A DNA stretch of 64,000 nucleotides from Streptomyces fulvorobeus (GTDB lineage Bacteria; Actinomycetota; Actinomycetes; Streptomycetales; Streptomycetaceae). A program made the translations under genes and the position numbers. The notes under the pieces were generated by a model. That model had not been told where the DNA came from, searched no databases, and was given only the letters and a program-made list of their open reading frames with translations. Numbering within the stretch: position 1 is the stretch's first letter; the number at the start of each line of letters is the position of its first letter. This document shows, one piece after another, positions 22,544-30,607 of this stretch. The DNA lies in contig NZ_BLWC01000001.1 of the NCBI RefSeq assembly GCF_013167895.1, positions 4,526,001 through 4,590,000 of the forward strand, in the 5' to 3' direction.

Positions 22544-23770
22544 GTGAACCACGTAACGAAGAGGGCACGGGCGGGATCGGCCGCCGTGCTGACATGGGCA
22601 GGACTGCTGACCGTGCTGGCCGTACTGGCCGGCTGCACCGGGGGAAGCCGGGACATCGGCGAGGGAAAGCCCGGCTCGTCCGGCGACGCGATCCAGATCT
22701 TCCCGCGCGACGGCGCCGAGGACGTCGGCCCGGAGCGCCGGATCGAGGTGAGCATTCCCGACGGGCGGCTCGAACGGGTGCGGGTGACCCGGGTCGAGGA
22801 CGCGCGGCGGCAGGCCGTCCCGGGCCGGATCTCGGACGACGGGCTCTCCTGGCGGCCCGCGGGCGGCGCCGGCCGGCTCGCGCTGGCCTCGAAGTACAGC
22901 GTGGAAGCGGTGGCCGTCGACGCCGAGGGCCGCCGCTCGGCCCGCAACACGGCCTTCACCACCGTGGTGCCCGACCACCGCTTCATCGGCTACTTCAAGC
23001 CGGAGAACCGCTCGACGGTGGGCACCGGCATGATCGTGGCCTTCGAGTTCAGCCGTCCCATCCGCGACCGCGCCGCCGTGCAGAAGGCCATCCGGGTCAC
23101 CGCGGACCCGGCTGTGGAGGTGGTGGGCCACTGGTTCGGCAGGGACCGGCTCGACTTCCGGCCCGCGGCGTACTGGAAGCCGGGCACCGAGGTCACCGTC
23201 GAGGTCGGGCTGCGCGATGTGGAGGGTGCCCCCGGGGTGTTCGGGAGCCAGCGCAGGACGGTCGGCTTCACGGTCGGCCGGTCCCAGGTCTCCCTGGTCG
23301 ACGCGGCCGGGCACACCATGCAGGTACGCCGTGACGGCGAGCTGATCAGCACCGTGCCGATCTCGGCCGGCGCCCCGAAGACGCCCACGTACAACGGGAA
23401 GATGGTGGTCAGCGAGATGCACGAGGTCACCAGGATGGACGGCCGCACGGTCGGCTTCGGCGGGGAGTACGACATCAAGGACGTCCCGCACGCCATCCGG
23501 CTCACCGAGTCCGGCACCTTCCTGCACGGCAACTACTGGGCCCCCGCCGACACCTTCGGCTCGCTCAACACCAGCCACGGCTGTATCGGCCTGCGCGACG
23601 TGAAGGGCGGCGGCGGGTCGGCGCCGGGCGGCTGGTTCTTCGACCGCACGCTCATCGGCGACGTCGTCGAGGTGGTCAACTCCCCGGACAGGAAGGTCGC
23701 CCCCGACAACGGCCTCAGCGGCTGGAACCTCAGCTGGCAGGCGTGGAAGGCGGGCTCCGCGCTGCGCTGA
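22544..23770 (+). CDS. L,D-transpeptidase lipoprotein (LdtMt2-like), copy 1
   Basis: Makes 3-3 cross-links in peptidoglycan, or attaches proteins to it. 408 aa from the GTG at 22544. The signal peptide ends in the lipobox VLAGC (Cys31), so it is a predicted lipoprotein. Two immunoglobulin-like domains (about 45-255) are followed by a YkuD catalytic domain with FLHGNYW and NTSHGCIGLRD (catalytic Cys347), then a C-terminal segment with WNLSWQAW, typical of the actinobacterial class. A close paralogue follows 194 bp downstream. Divergent from glgX. Confidence 0.92.
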   Translation: MNHVTKRARAGSAAVLTWAGLLTVLAVLAGCTGGSRDIGEGKPGSSGDAIQIFPRDGAEDVGPERRIEVSIPDGRLERVRVTRVEDARRQAVPGRISDDGLSWRPAGGAGRLALASKYSVEAVAVDAEGRRSARNTAFTTVVPDHRFIGYFKPENRSTVGTGMIVAFEFSRPIRDRAAVQKAIRVTADPAVEVVGHWFGRDRLDFRPAAYWKPGTEVTVEVGLRDVEGAPGVFGSQRRTVGFTVGRSQVSLVDAAGHTMQVRRDGELISTVPISAGAPKTPTYNGKMVVSEMHEVTRMDGRTVGFGGEYDIKDVPHAIRLTESGTFLHGNYWAPADTFGSLNTSHGCIGLRDVKGGGGSAPGGWFFDRTLIGDVVEVVNSPDRKVAPDNGLSGWNLSWQAWKAGSALR

Positions 23771-23964
23771 CACCCCGCCGGGCCCCGGCCCGCCGCACCC
23801 CGCGCCACCTGCGCACCTCCCCGGCACGTTGGGACTGAACGGTGACATGCGCGAGGGAGCACTCCCCGCGCCCGGTGTGATTATCTAGCGCTGGCGCGCA
23901 TGTTCGGCGCGCGGGGGTGCGGGTTCCGGCGGGTCGCCGGGCCGTGCGAGGGGAGACAACCACA

Positions 23965-25218
23965 TTGAACGGGCAGCCCATATGGGGGGCATCGGCCGGA
24001 GCGGCCGGTGGGCGGCGCGGACGCGGGGCGTCCGGACTTCTGGCGCTGGTACTGGGTGCGCTGCTGTTGCTGGTCACGGCCTGCGGCGGGGGAGCGAGCG
24101 CGAGCGGGAAGAAGCCCGGTGAGGACGACGGGCCCAAGGCCGTGGACACGACCGCCTCGCAGGCGGTCGTCACCATCGCGCCCGAGGACGGCGCGGACTC
24201 CGTGGCGACGAGCGGAGCACTGAGAATCTCGGCGGCCAAGGGCAAGCTGAGCGCGGTGCGGGTCACCGGTCCCAAGGGGGACGAGGTCGAGGGGAAGATC
24301 GCGGCGGACGGGGCGAGCTGGGTCCCGGACCGGCATCTGGCCGCGGCGACGAAGTACGCGGTGCACGCGGTCGCCAAGGACGCCGAGGGGCGGGAGTCGG
24401 CGAAGGACACCACGTTCACCACGCTCGTCCCGCAGAACACCTTCATCGGGCAGTACACGCCCGAGGACGGTTCGACGGTCGGCGTCGGCATGCCGGTGTC
24501 GATCAACTTCACCCGGGGGATCACCGATCCGGAAGCCGTGGAGAAGGCGATCCGGGTGACGGCCGATCCGCCCGTGGAGGTGGCGGGCCACTGGTTCGGC
24601 AACGACCGGCTCGACTTCCGTCCGGAGAAGTACTGGGCCGCGGGCACGAAGGTCACCGTGCGGCTCGACCTCGACGGGGTCGAGGGCCGGCCGGGGGTCT
24701 ACGGCAAGCAGGCCAAGACGGTGTCGTTCACCATCGGCCGCAGCCAGGTCTCCACGGTCGACGCGAGCACCCACCGGATGAGGGTGGTCAGGGACGGCAA
24801 GCAGATCAAGGACATCCCGATCTCCGCCGGCGCCCCGGCCACGACCACGTACAACGGTCAGATGGTCATCAGCGAGAAGCTCGAGGTGACCCGGATGAAC
24901 GGGGACACCGTCGGTTTCGGCGGCGAGTACGACATCAAGGACGTGCCCCACGCGATGCGGCTGTCCACCTCGGGCACCTTCATCCACGGCAACTACTGGG
25001 GCGCCTCGGACATCTTCGGCAGGACCAACACGAGCCACGGCTGTGTCGGTCTGCGCGATGTGCGCGGCGGGTACGACGGCCGGACCCCGGCCGCCTGGTT
25101 CTTCGACCGGTCCCTCATCGGGGACGTGGTCATCGTGAAGAACAGCAAGGACAAGACGATCAAGCCGGAGAACGGCCTCAACGGCTGGAACATGGCCTGG
25201 TCGGAGTGGACCGCGTAG
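23965..25218 (+). CDS. L,D-transpeptidase lipoprotein (LdtMt2-like), copy 2
   Basis: 417 aa and colinear with copy 1 along its whole length: lipobox LVTAC (Cys40), two Ig-like domains, and a YkuD domain with FIHGNYW and NTSHGCVGLRD (Cys360). The TTG at 23965 was chosen because GGGGAG lies nine bases upstream; an in-frame GTG at 23944 has no ribosome site. Many stretches match copy 1 exactly (for example FGGEYDIKDVPHA), so the pair is a tandem duplication. It ends before a strong hairpin. A separate promoter in the 194-bp gap is likely (AT-rich GATTATCTAG at 23878-23887). Confidence 0.92.
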   Translation: MNGQPIWGASAGAAGGRRGRGASGLLALVLGALLLLVTACGGGASASGKKPGEDDGPKAVDTTASQAVVTIAPEDGADSVATSGALRISAAKGKLSAVRVTGPKGDEVEGKIAADGASWVPDRHLAAATKYAVHAVAKDAEGRESAKDTTFTTLVPQNTFIGQYTPEDGSTVGVGMPVSINFTRGITDPEAVEKAIRVTADPPVEVAGHWFGNDRLDFRPEKYWAAGTKVTVRLDLDGVEGRPGVYGKQAKTVSFTIGRSQVSTVDASTHRMRVVRDGKQIKDIPISAGAPATTTYNGQMVISEKLEVTRMNGDTVGFGGEYDIKDVPHAMRLSTSGTFIHGNYWGASDIFGRTNTSHGCVGLRDVRGGYDGRTPAAWFFDRSLIGDVVIVKNSKDKTIKPENGLNGWNMAWSEWTA

Positions 25219-25236
25219 GTACGGTCGTCCGACGCG

Positions 25237-25271
25237 GGGGGCCGGTGCTGTGACCAACAGCACCGGCCCCC
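25237..25271 (+). terminator. Hairpin after L,D-transpeptidase copy 2
   Basis: 15-bp perfect stem (GGGGGCCGGTGCTGT at 25237-25251 with its complement at 25257-25271) and a 5-nt loop, 18 bases after the stop codon. Confidence 0.85.
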
Positions 25272-25300
25272 GCGCGTTAGCGCCGGTTAACCTGCTGCCC

Positions 25301-26068
25301 ATGACCGTAACCCTCGAAGTAAGCGACCACGTCGGTACGATCCGGCTGGACCGCCCGCCGATGAACGCCCTGGACATCGCCGTCCAGGACCGTCTGCGCG
25401 AACTGGCCGAGGAGGCCACCCGCCGCGACGACGTGCGCGCCGTGATCCTCTACGGCGGCGAGAAGGTGTTCGCCGCCGGCGCGGACATCAAGGAGATGCA
25501 GCAGATGGACCACCCGGCCATGGTCGTGCGCTCCAAGGCGTTGCAGGACTCCTTCACCGCCGTGGCGCGTATCCCCAAGCCCGTCGTCGCCGCCGTCACC
25601 GGCTACGCGCTCGGCGGCGGCTGCGAACTGGCGCTCTGCGCCGACTACCGGATCGCGGCGGACAACGCGAAGCTGGGTCAGCCGGAGATCCTGCTCGGCC
25701 TGATCCCCGGCGCGGGCGGTACGCAGCGGCTCGCCCGGCTGGTCGGCCCGTCCCGGGCCAAGGACCTCATCTTCACGGGCCGTCAGGTGAAGGCGGCGGA
25801 GGCTCTGGAGATCGGCCTCGTGGACCGGGTGGTGCCCGCCGCCGAGGTGTACGAGCAGGCGCACGCCTGGGCCGCGCGCCTCGCCAGGGGGCCCGCGCTG
25901 GCGCTGCGCGCCGCCAAGGAGTCCGTGGACGCGGGCCTGGAGACCGACATCGACACCGGGCTCACGATCGAGCGGAACTGGTTCGCGGGTCTGTTCGCCA
26001 CCGAGGACCGGGAGCGCGGGATGCGCAGCTTCGTGGAGGAGGGCCCGGGCAAGGCCAAGTTCGTCTGA
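25301..26068 (+). CDS. Enoyl-CoA hydratase/isomerase family protein
   Basis: Crotonase fold, 255 aa, the usual length for a stand-alone enoyl-CoA hydratase, which hydrates trans-2-enoyl-CoA in beta-oxidation. The CoA/oxyanion motif FAAGADIKEM is at 57-66. Both catalytic glutamates are present: Glu109 in GYALGGGCELAL and Glu129 in GQPEILLGLIPGAGG. The ATG at 25301 has no ribosome site, but a TAACCT hexamer ends seven bases before it, so the message may be leaderless. The hairpin just upstream isolates it from the L,D-transpeptidase gene. Substrate chain length is unknown. Confidence 0.88.
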   Translation: MTVTLEVSDHVGTIRLDRPPMNALDIAVQDRLRELAEEATRRDDVRAVILYGGEKVFAAGADIKEMQQMDHPAMVVRSKALQDSFTAVARIPKPVVAAVTGYALGGGCELALCADYRIAADNAKLGQPEILLGLIPGAGGTQRLARLVGPSRAKDLIFTGRQVKAAEALEIGLVDRVVPAAEVYEQAHAWAARLARGPALALRAAKESVDAGLETDIDTGLTIERNWFAGLFATEDRERGMRSFVEEGPGKAKFV

Positions 26069-26331
26069 CCGAACGCCAGTTGGGCACGGAATGACGTGCG
26101 TTCATCCGTGTGGGCGGTTTAGCTGGGCCTTGAGGGAGCCTTGGGGCCCAGTGGTCCCACGGGGGTGTGACACCTTGTACGGAGAGGTGTTCCCGCAGCT
26201 CAGGTGGGGTATGGAGGGGGACTTTCTGCCGGTGGCATATGCCGGACCACCCGTGCGGAATGGCAGATTCCGACCCGGGGATTCCCCGGGAACGGCCCCG
26301 GAACCCGCTCCGTGCGGCCATGATGGTGGGC

Positions 26332-26835
26332 ATGGCGGGCCTGGAGGGTGTGGAACAGCCGCGACAGCGCAGCAGCGCGACCGCGGCACGCTGGACATCG
26401 ACCCTGGAGGACGAACAGGCGTCCAAAGCGCTGGAGTTGTTCGGAAATCCGACGGAGAACGAGGTCCGGTTGCCCTCGCGTCCGGAGTCCGCCGCGACCG
26501 CCAGGCGGCTCACCTCCGGTGTGGTGCTGCGGCAGTGGGGCCTCTCCCCGCTGATCGCCGAGCACGCGGTCCTGCTCGTCTCGGAACTGGTCGGCAACGC
26601 GGTGCGCCATACCGGTGCCCGGATCTTCGGTCTGCGCATGGTGCGCCGCCGGGGCTGGATCAGGGTCGAGGTGCGCGACCCCTCACGTGGCCTGCCCTGT
26701 CTGATGCCCGTCCGGGAGATGGACGTCAGCGGCCGGGGTCTCTTCCTCGTCGACAAGCTGTCCGACCGCTGGGGCGTGGACCTCTTACCCCGCGGCAAGA
26801 CCACCTGGTTCGAGATGCGGATCTCCGACCGCTGA
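26332..26835 (+). CDS. RsbW-like ATP-binding regulatory protein (HATPase_c_2) with a TTA codon
   Basis: Single-domain GHKL ATPase of the anti-sigma-factor kinase type, 167 aa. The N box is VLLVSELVGNAVRHTGA, the ATP lid begins at VRDPSRGLPCL, and GRGLFLVDKLSDRWG is the G2 region. The first 45 residues are a variable leader. Start chosen at the ATG 26332; ATGs at 26320 and 26323 are also in frame. Streptomyces have many such proteins, some binding sigma factors or anti-anti-sigma factors; no partner is encoded nearby. Codon 152 (26785-26787) is TTA, the rare leucine codon read by the bldA tRNA, so translation may depend on development. Confidence 0.85.
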   Translation: MAGLEGVEQPRQRSSATAARWTSTLEDEQASKALELFGNPTENEVRLPSRPESAATARRLTSGVVLRQWGLSPLIAEHAVLLVSELVGNAVRHTGARIFGLRMVRRRGWIRVEVRDPSRGLPCLMPVREMDVSGRGLFLVDKLSDRWGVDLLPRGKTTWFEMRISDR

Positions 26836-27302
26836 CAGCCGGGTCCGGCCCCGCCGCACTCGCCCGAACCCGTCTTCGGACGCACAGAAGCCCCCGGTCA
26901 GCCGTGGTGCGGCGCGTCGGGGGCATCTGTGGGGGGCCGTGAAGTGGGGGTGAGTTCCACGGCCGCTACGGACGACCTGGCCCGGGTCAATGGAGGTCGT
27001 GACCCCGACTATGGCAGATCGGTGACCCGGCCGCCAAAGTCCCAAATCGGACGAGTCGCCACGTAACCGCACATAGCGCTTGTAAATCGTAGGTGTGTTG
27101 AGTCACTCGCCTGGCTTTCGGGGCATAATCATGGGAGCGGGCGGGTAATTCATTGATCATCTGCTCCGTGGCCGATCTGGTGGCTCCGGCCCGCCGCGCG
27201 ACGGGCAACCCCCTTCAGGGCGGTGCGCGGGCCGCCGCTCCCGCCCCCGTATACGCCCGATAATCTGACCCCGTCAGTGACGCAGGACGAAGGGGCGGAA
27301 CA
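26836..27302. other. 467-base region between the ATP-binding protein and EF-hand genes
   Basis: Begins with a terminator-like hairpin (26890-26924). Around 27040-27150 it becomes less GC-rich (TAAATCGTAGGTG, GCATAATCATG, GGGTAATTCATTGATC) and probably holds the EF-hand promoter. No gene seen. Confidence 0.45.
26890..26924 (+). terminator. Hairpin after the ATP-binding protein gene
   Basis: A 7-bp GCCCCCG/CGGGGGC outer stem (26890-26896 and 26918-26924), with further GCCG/CGGC pairing inside. It starts 55 bases after the stop codon. Confidence 0.6.
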
Positions 27303-27518
27303 GTGGCGGACATCGAGTCGGCACGTAAGGCATTCGACCGGTTCGACGGGAACGGCGACGGCCTCATCACGGCGCACGAGTACAAGAGCGCGATGGCGCA
27401 GCTCGGCGACCCGTTCGTCACCGAGACGGTGGCGCAGGCGATCATCAACTCGAACGACGCGAACGGTGACGGCCTGCTCACCTTCGAGGAGTTCTGGGCC
27501 TCGCAGAACAAGGGCTGA
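27303..27518 (+). CDS. Small EF-hand calcium-binding protein
   Basis: 71 aa with two canonical EF-hand loops: DGNGDGLITAHE (15-26) and DANGDGLLTFEE (52-63). Acidic or amide residues occupy positions 1, 3, 5 and 12 of each loop, so both should bind calcium. GTG start at 27303 with AAGGGG upstream. Streptomyces encode several such small cytosolic proteins (the Cab group), some linked to sporulation and germination. Which member this is cannot be said from the sequence alone. Confidence 0.9.
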   Translation: MADIESARKAFDRFDGNGDGLITAHEYKSAMAQLGDPFVTETVAQAIINSNDANGDGLLTFEEFWASQNKG

Positions 27519-27560
27519 CCCGCCTGGAGGACCCCCGGCCGCCGGGCCGGGGGACCGCCG

Positions 27561-29029
27561 TCAGCCGCGGTACGGGTCCCAGCCGTCCAGCTCGTCCTGG
27601 CGCGGTGCCCTGACCACCGAGGGTGCCCCGGGACCGAACGCCATCACCGGCCGGGTCGCGTCCCAGGACGGCCAGCCGGGATCACCGGAGGCCACGAACC
27701 GTACCCACGCCCTGTGCATCGCGTCGGCCAGCTCCCGCGGAGCTCCCGGTCCGGTCAGCGCCACCGCCTCGGGCCGGTCCAGGGTGTCGAAGACGAAAGC
27801 GATCTCCAGCCCGTGACAGGCCCCGAGGCCGTGCACGGGGAGGGCCAGCCGAACTCGTACACATGCGTGGCGGCACGGCCCGCCGCCCGGCTGTCGGCCA
27901 GCCGGTTGAGCGGGACCCGCAGCAGCAGATCCGTGGCGAGGGCGCCGAGCAGTTCACCGGGCGTCGCCCGGGGGCGGTTCCCCCGGTACGTACGGAGTGT
28001 GGCGCGCGGTACGCCGAGCCTCCTCAGCGCCAGGCGCAGCCCGAGGCGCCCCAGCCTCCTCGTCACTCCGCTGGGCACGAACCAGAGCCGGTACTCCTCG
28101 GTGTTCGCCCCCATCAGCAGACCGACGCCGTGGCCGGCGCCTTCGAGCAGGGCCCGGGCCGGATCGCGGGGCAGCAGTGTGCCGTCGACCACGAGCTGGA
28201 AGGAGTTCCCGCCGGTCAGCGGGGAGCCGCCGCCCGTCACCCGGGTCTGTGCTTCCAGCAGCAGCTCCGGGTCGACCGCCGCCAGGGCCGCGGCCGTCGC
28301 CGGGACACCCAGACGCCTCGCGATCAGCTCCGTCGTACGCCGCCCGGCCTCGGGCGGGAGCGCCGTGGGCGTACCGCTCTGCAGCACCGCCCGCCGGAAC
28401 AGGCCGGCCGACCGGGGCGCCGCGAGCAGCGCGCCGACGCCGACCGCTCCCGCCGACTCCCCGGCCACCGTCACCCGCTCCGGGTCACCCCCGAACGCGG
28501 CGATGTTGTCCCGCACCCACTCCAGGGCGGCGAGCTGGTCGAGCAGCCCCCGGTTGGCGGGCGCGTCGGGGAGCACCCCGAACCCCTCGACGCCCAGGCG
28601 GTAGTTGACCGAGACCAGGACCACCCCGTCCCGGGCGAACGCGGTGCCGTCGTACAGGGGAACGGCCGACGAGCCGTGCAGCAGTGAGCCACCGTGGACC
28701 CAGACCAGGACCGGCAGCCCGTGCGCACCGGCGTCCGGCGTCCAGACGTTCAGGTTGAGGCAACCGTCGCCCGCCACCTCCGGGTCCGGCAGCAGCCTGT
28801 CCAGCGGAGGCGCGTACCCCCGTTTGGGTGCCGTGGGGCCGAACGTGAGCGCGTCCCTGACGCCGACCCACGGCTCGGGCGGTTCCGGAGCCCGGAAGCG
28901 CCTGGCTCCCACCGGAGGGGCGGCGTACGGGATGCCCCGGAAGACCGTCACGCCCCGCTCGACCGCGCCGCGCACGGTCCCGTGGGCGGTGGCCACCAGC
29001 GGGGGTATCTCCACCCGGGTCTCGGACAT
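27561..29029 (-). CDS. Type B carboxylesterase, with a single-base frameshift near the 3' end
   Basis: Carboxylesterase/lipase family alpha/beta hydrolase. The ATG at 29029 opens MSETRVEIPP, followed by the family start GTVRGAVERGVTVFRGIPYA and the FGPTAP region. The catalytic Ser is in VTVAGESAGAVGVG. The frame reads to HVYEFGWPSP and then fails. The catalytic-His segment (HGLGACHGLEIAFVF) and the C-terminus ending DELDGWDPYRG continue in the next frame to the stop at 27561. One extra G in the four-G run 27837-27840 repairs it to about 489 aa. An upstream ATG at 29071 would add 14 residues. No signal peptide is seen, so it is probably intracellular. Substrate unknown. Confidence 0.85.
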
Positions 29030-29094
29030 GGGGTGCGTCAGCCTTTCGCGGGAGGTCCCTCGTGACTCCATACCTACCCGCTTCCGCGCCGGAC

Positions 29095-29120
29095 GGCGCC
29101 CGGAGCAGGCGCCGGGCGCC
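29095..29120 (-). terminator. Hairpin between the terpene synthase and esterase genes
   Basis: 9-bp perfect stem (GGCGCCCGG at 29095-29103 with its complement at 29112-29120) and an 8-nt loop, just past the terpene synthase stop. It argues against the esterase being in the same transcript. Confidence 0.6.
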
Positions 29121-29137
29121 CTGCGGGCGGACCGCGG

Positions 29138-30145
29138 TCAGGCGGCGAAGTACCCGGACATCACATCCCGTTCGTCGAGCTCCACCAGATCGGGACGGGT
29201 GTAGCGCTCGGCGCGCGCGTGGTAGTCGAAATCGCCCCGCACGAGCCCGCGATAGTCCCGGACGCAGCGTTCGAGAGCCACCCTCGTGCTGCCGTCGATA
29301 CCCGCCGCGTCCATCTCATCGGCAAGTTCCTTTTCGGCCCGCTGTACACGCTCCGCGATGCGGCCCAGCTGAATTCCCGCCTCGTCGACCGCTTGCTGGA
29401 GCGTGCATCTTCGGTCCCGCTGAAGGAGCCGTACGGCGTTGTGCTCGTAACCGAGCAGTGCCTCCTTCTCGAAGGAGCAGATGTCATTGCAGAGGCCGGA
29501 GTGATCGGTCACCGCGTTGCGCAGAGCGATATACGCGGGCAGGCTGCGCGCGGACTCCGGGAGATCGATTCCCGCGGTGATCTCGTGCAGGTCGAGGAAG
29601 GGCTGCATCGCCACCGAGTCCCGGCGGTGCTTCACGAAGTCGGCCCGGGTCGGCACCTGCCCCGCGGCCCGCTCGACGGCCTCCGCGTAGTACGTCCACA
29701 GCCAGGCGACCGTGTCCCGGCGGAACTGTCGGACCCAGCGCGGGGAACGGCCCTGGCAGGTCCGCATCCGCAGCCCGTCGAGCGCGCGCTCCATCGGGCC
29801 GTTCGGTACGGCGCCGTCCAGCACGTCCACGAGCCGGGCGATCGCCTCCTCGCACATCCGGGGGTCGCGCCCGGCCGGTCCGTCGTCGAACTCGTCGTCG
29901 ACCAGGAAAGCCCAGAAGAGCCATTGGCAGAAGAGATCGAGATGCTGCTGCGAAGCCGAGGGGAAGACGAGAGATATCCATAGCTCCGGCCGGGTCCGCA
30001 GCATTTTCTTCCTGGCCATCGGTGACAGCAGGAGATCATTGCCATCCGCCCACTCCCAGGCGGCCTTTCGCGTCTGCTCCATGCCCGGATTGCACCCTGT
30101 GCTCTGGAACGGCATATGAAACGCCGGCAACACGATCTGGCTCAT
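29138..30145 (-). CDS. gcoA: Class I sesquiterpene synthase, probably (+)-caryolan-1-ol synthase
   Basis: 335 aa, one terpene-cyclase alpha domain. The aspartate-rich metal motif DDEFDD is at 83-88 and the NSE triad NDICSFEKE is at 220-228 (Asn220, Ser224, Glu228), so it should cyclise a farnesyl-type diphosphate with magnesium. The arginine-tyrosine pair is in RAERYTRPDL. The start (MSQIVLPAFHMPFQS) and the end (RYTRPDLVELDERD) agree closely with what I remember of S. griseus GcoA, (+)-caryolan-1-ol synthase; that product is inferred by recollection. The ATG at 30145 has GAGGGG six bases upstream. No cytochrome P450 or other terpene-tailoring gene is adjacent. Confidence 0.82.
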   Translation of the reverse strand: MSQIVLPAFHMPFQSTGCNPGMEQTRKAAWEWADGNDLLLSPMARKKMLRTRPELWISLVFPSASQQHLDLFCQWLFWAFLVDDEFDDGPAGRDPRMCEEAIARLVDVLDGAVPNGPMERALDGLRMRTCQGRSPRWVRQFRRDTVAWLWTYYAEAVERAAGQVPTRADFVKHRRDSVAMQPFLDLHEITAGIDLPESARSLPAYIALRNAVTDHSGLCNDICSFEKEALLGYEHNAVRLLQRDRRCTLQQAVDEAGIQLGRIAERVQRAEKELADEMDAAGIDGSTRVALERCVRDYRGLVRGDFDYHARAERYTRPDLVELDERDVMSGYFAA

Positions 30146-30607
30146 TGGTGCCCCTCGTCGAGACGCTGCGGATTAACGATGCGAACGCGGAATTGATCGA
30201 ATTCACGCATCGGTGCGAACTCGTCGGCGCGGGAGTGCTCCAGGTGCGCCGGTCCTGGCCGAAGGGGCGCCGTAGGAGGTGAGACGGTCATCGCGGTCCC
30301 CCTCTCTCCGTCAGCCGGCCGGGCGCCGAGCGGTGCGCGTGAGCTGCCGGCCCCCCGCGCGTCACCATGCGTGACACCTAGTGAACCCTGTGGCGGCGGC
30401 TGGCGGAAGCCGTTTGTGACCGAAACTGTGTGATCGCCATGAACGCCTGATCGTTCCTGAGCAGTAGGCGGACTCGTGGGACCGATCGCCTAGTTGGGGC
30501 CGGCGGTGCGGAGGAAGAGCGTCCCGGGCCGGGACGCGACAGCGAACGGACGCACGACAGCGCCGGTCCCCGCACGATGCGGGAACCGGCGCTGTCTGGT
30601 GCAACGG
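30146..30607. other. 462-base region between the terpene synthase and LPMO genes
   Basis: Its left end carries the terpene synthase promoter, with relatively AT-rich sequence such as GATTAACGATG and GAATTGATCGAATTC. Its right end carries the LPMO terminator (30556-30596). No gene was found. Confidence 0.45.
30556..30596 (-). terminator. Hairpin after the LPMO gene
   Basis: 19-position stem with one mismatch: GACAGCGCCGGT/ACCGGCGCTGTC continues into CCCGCA/TGCGGG, closed by a 3-nt CGA loop. It begins 12 bases past the stop. Confidence 0.85.
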
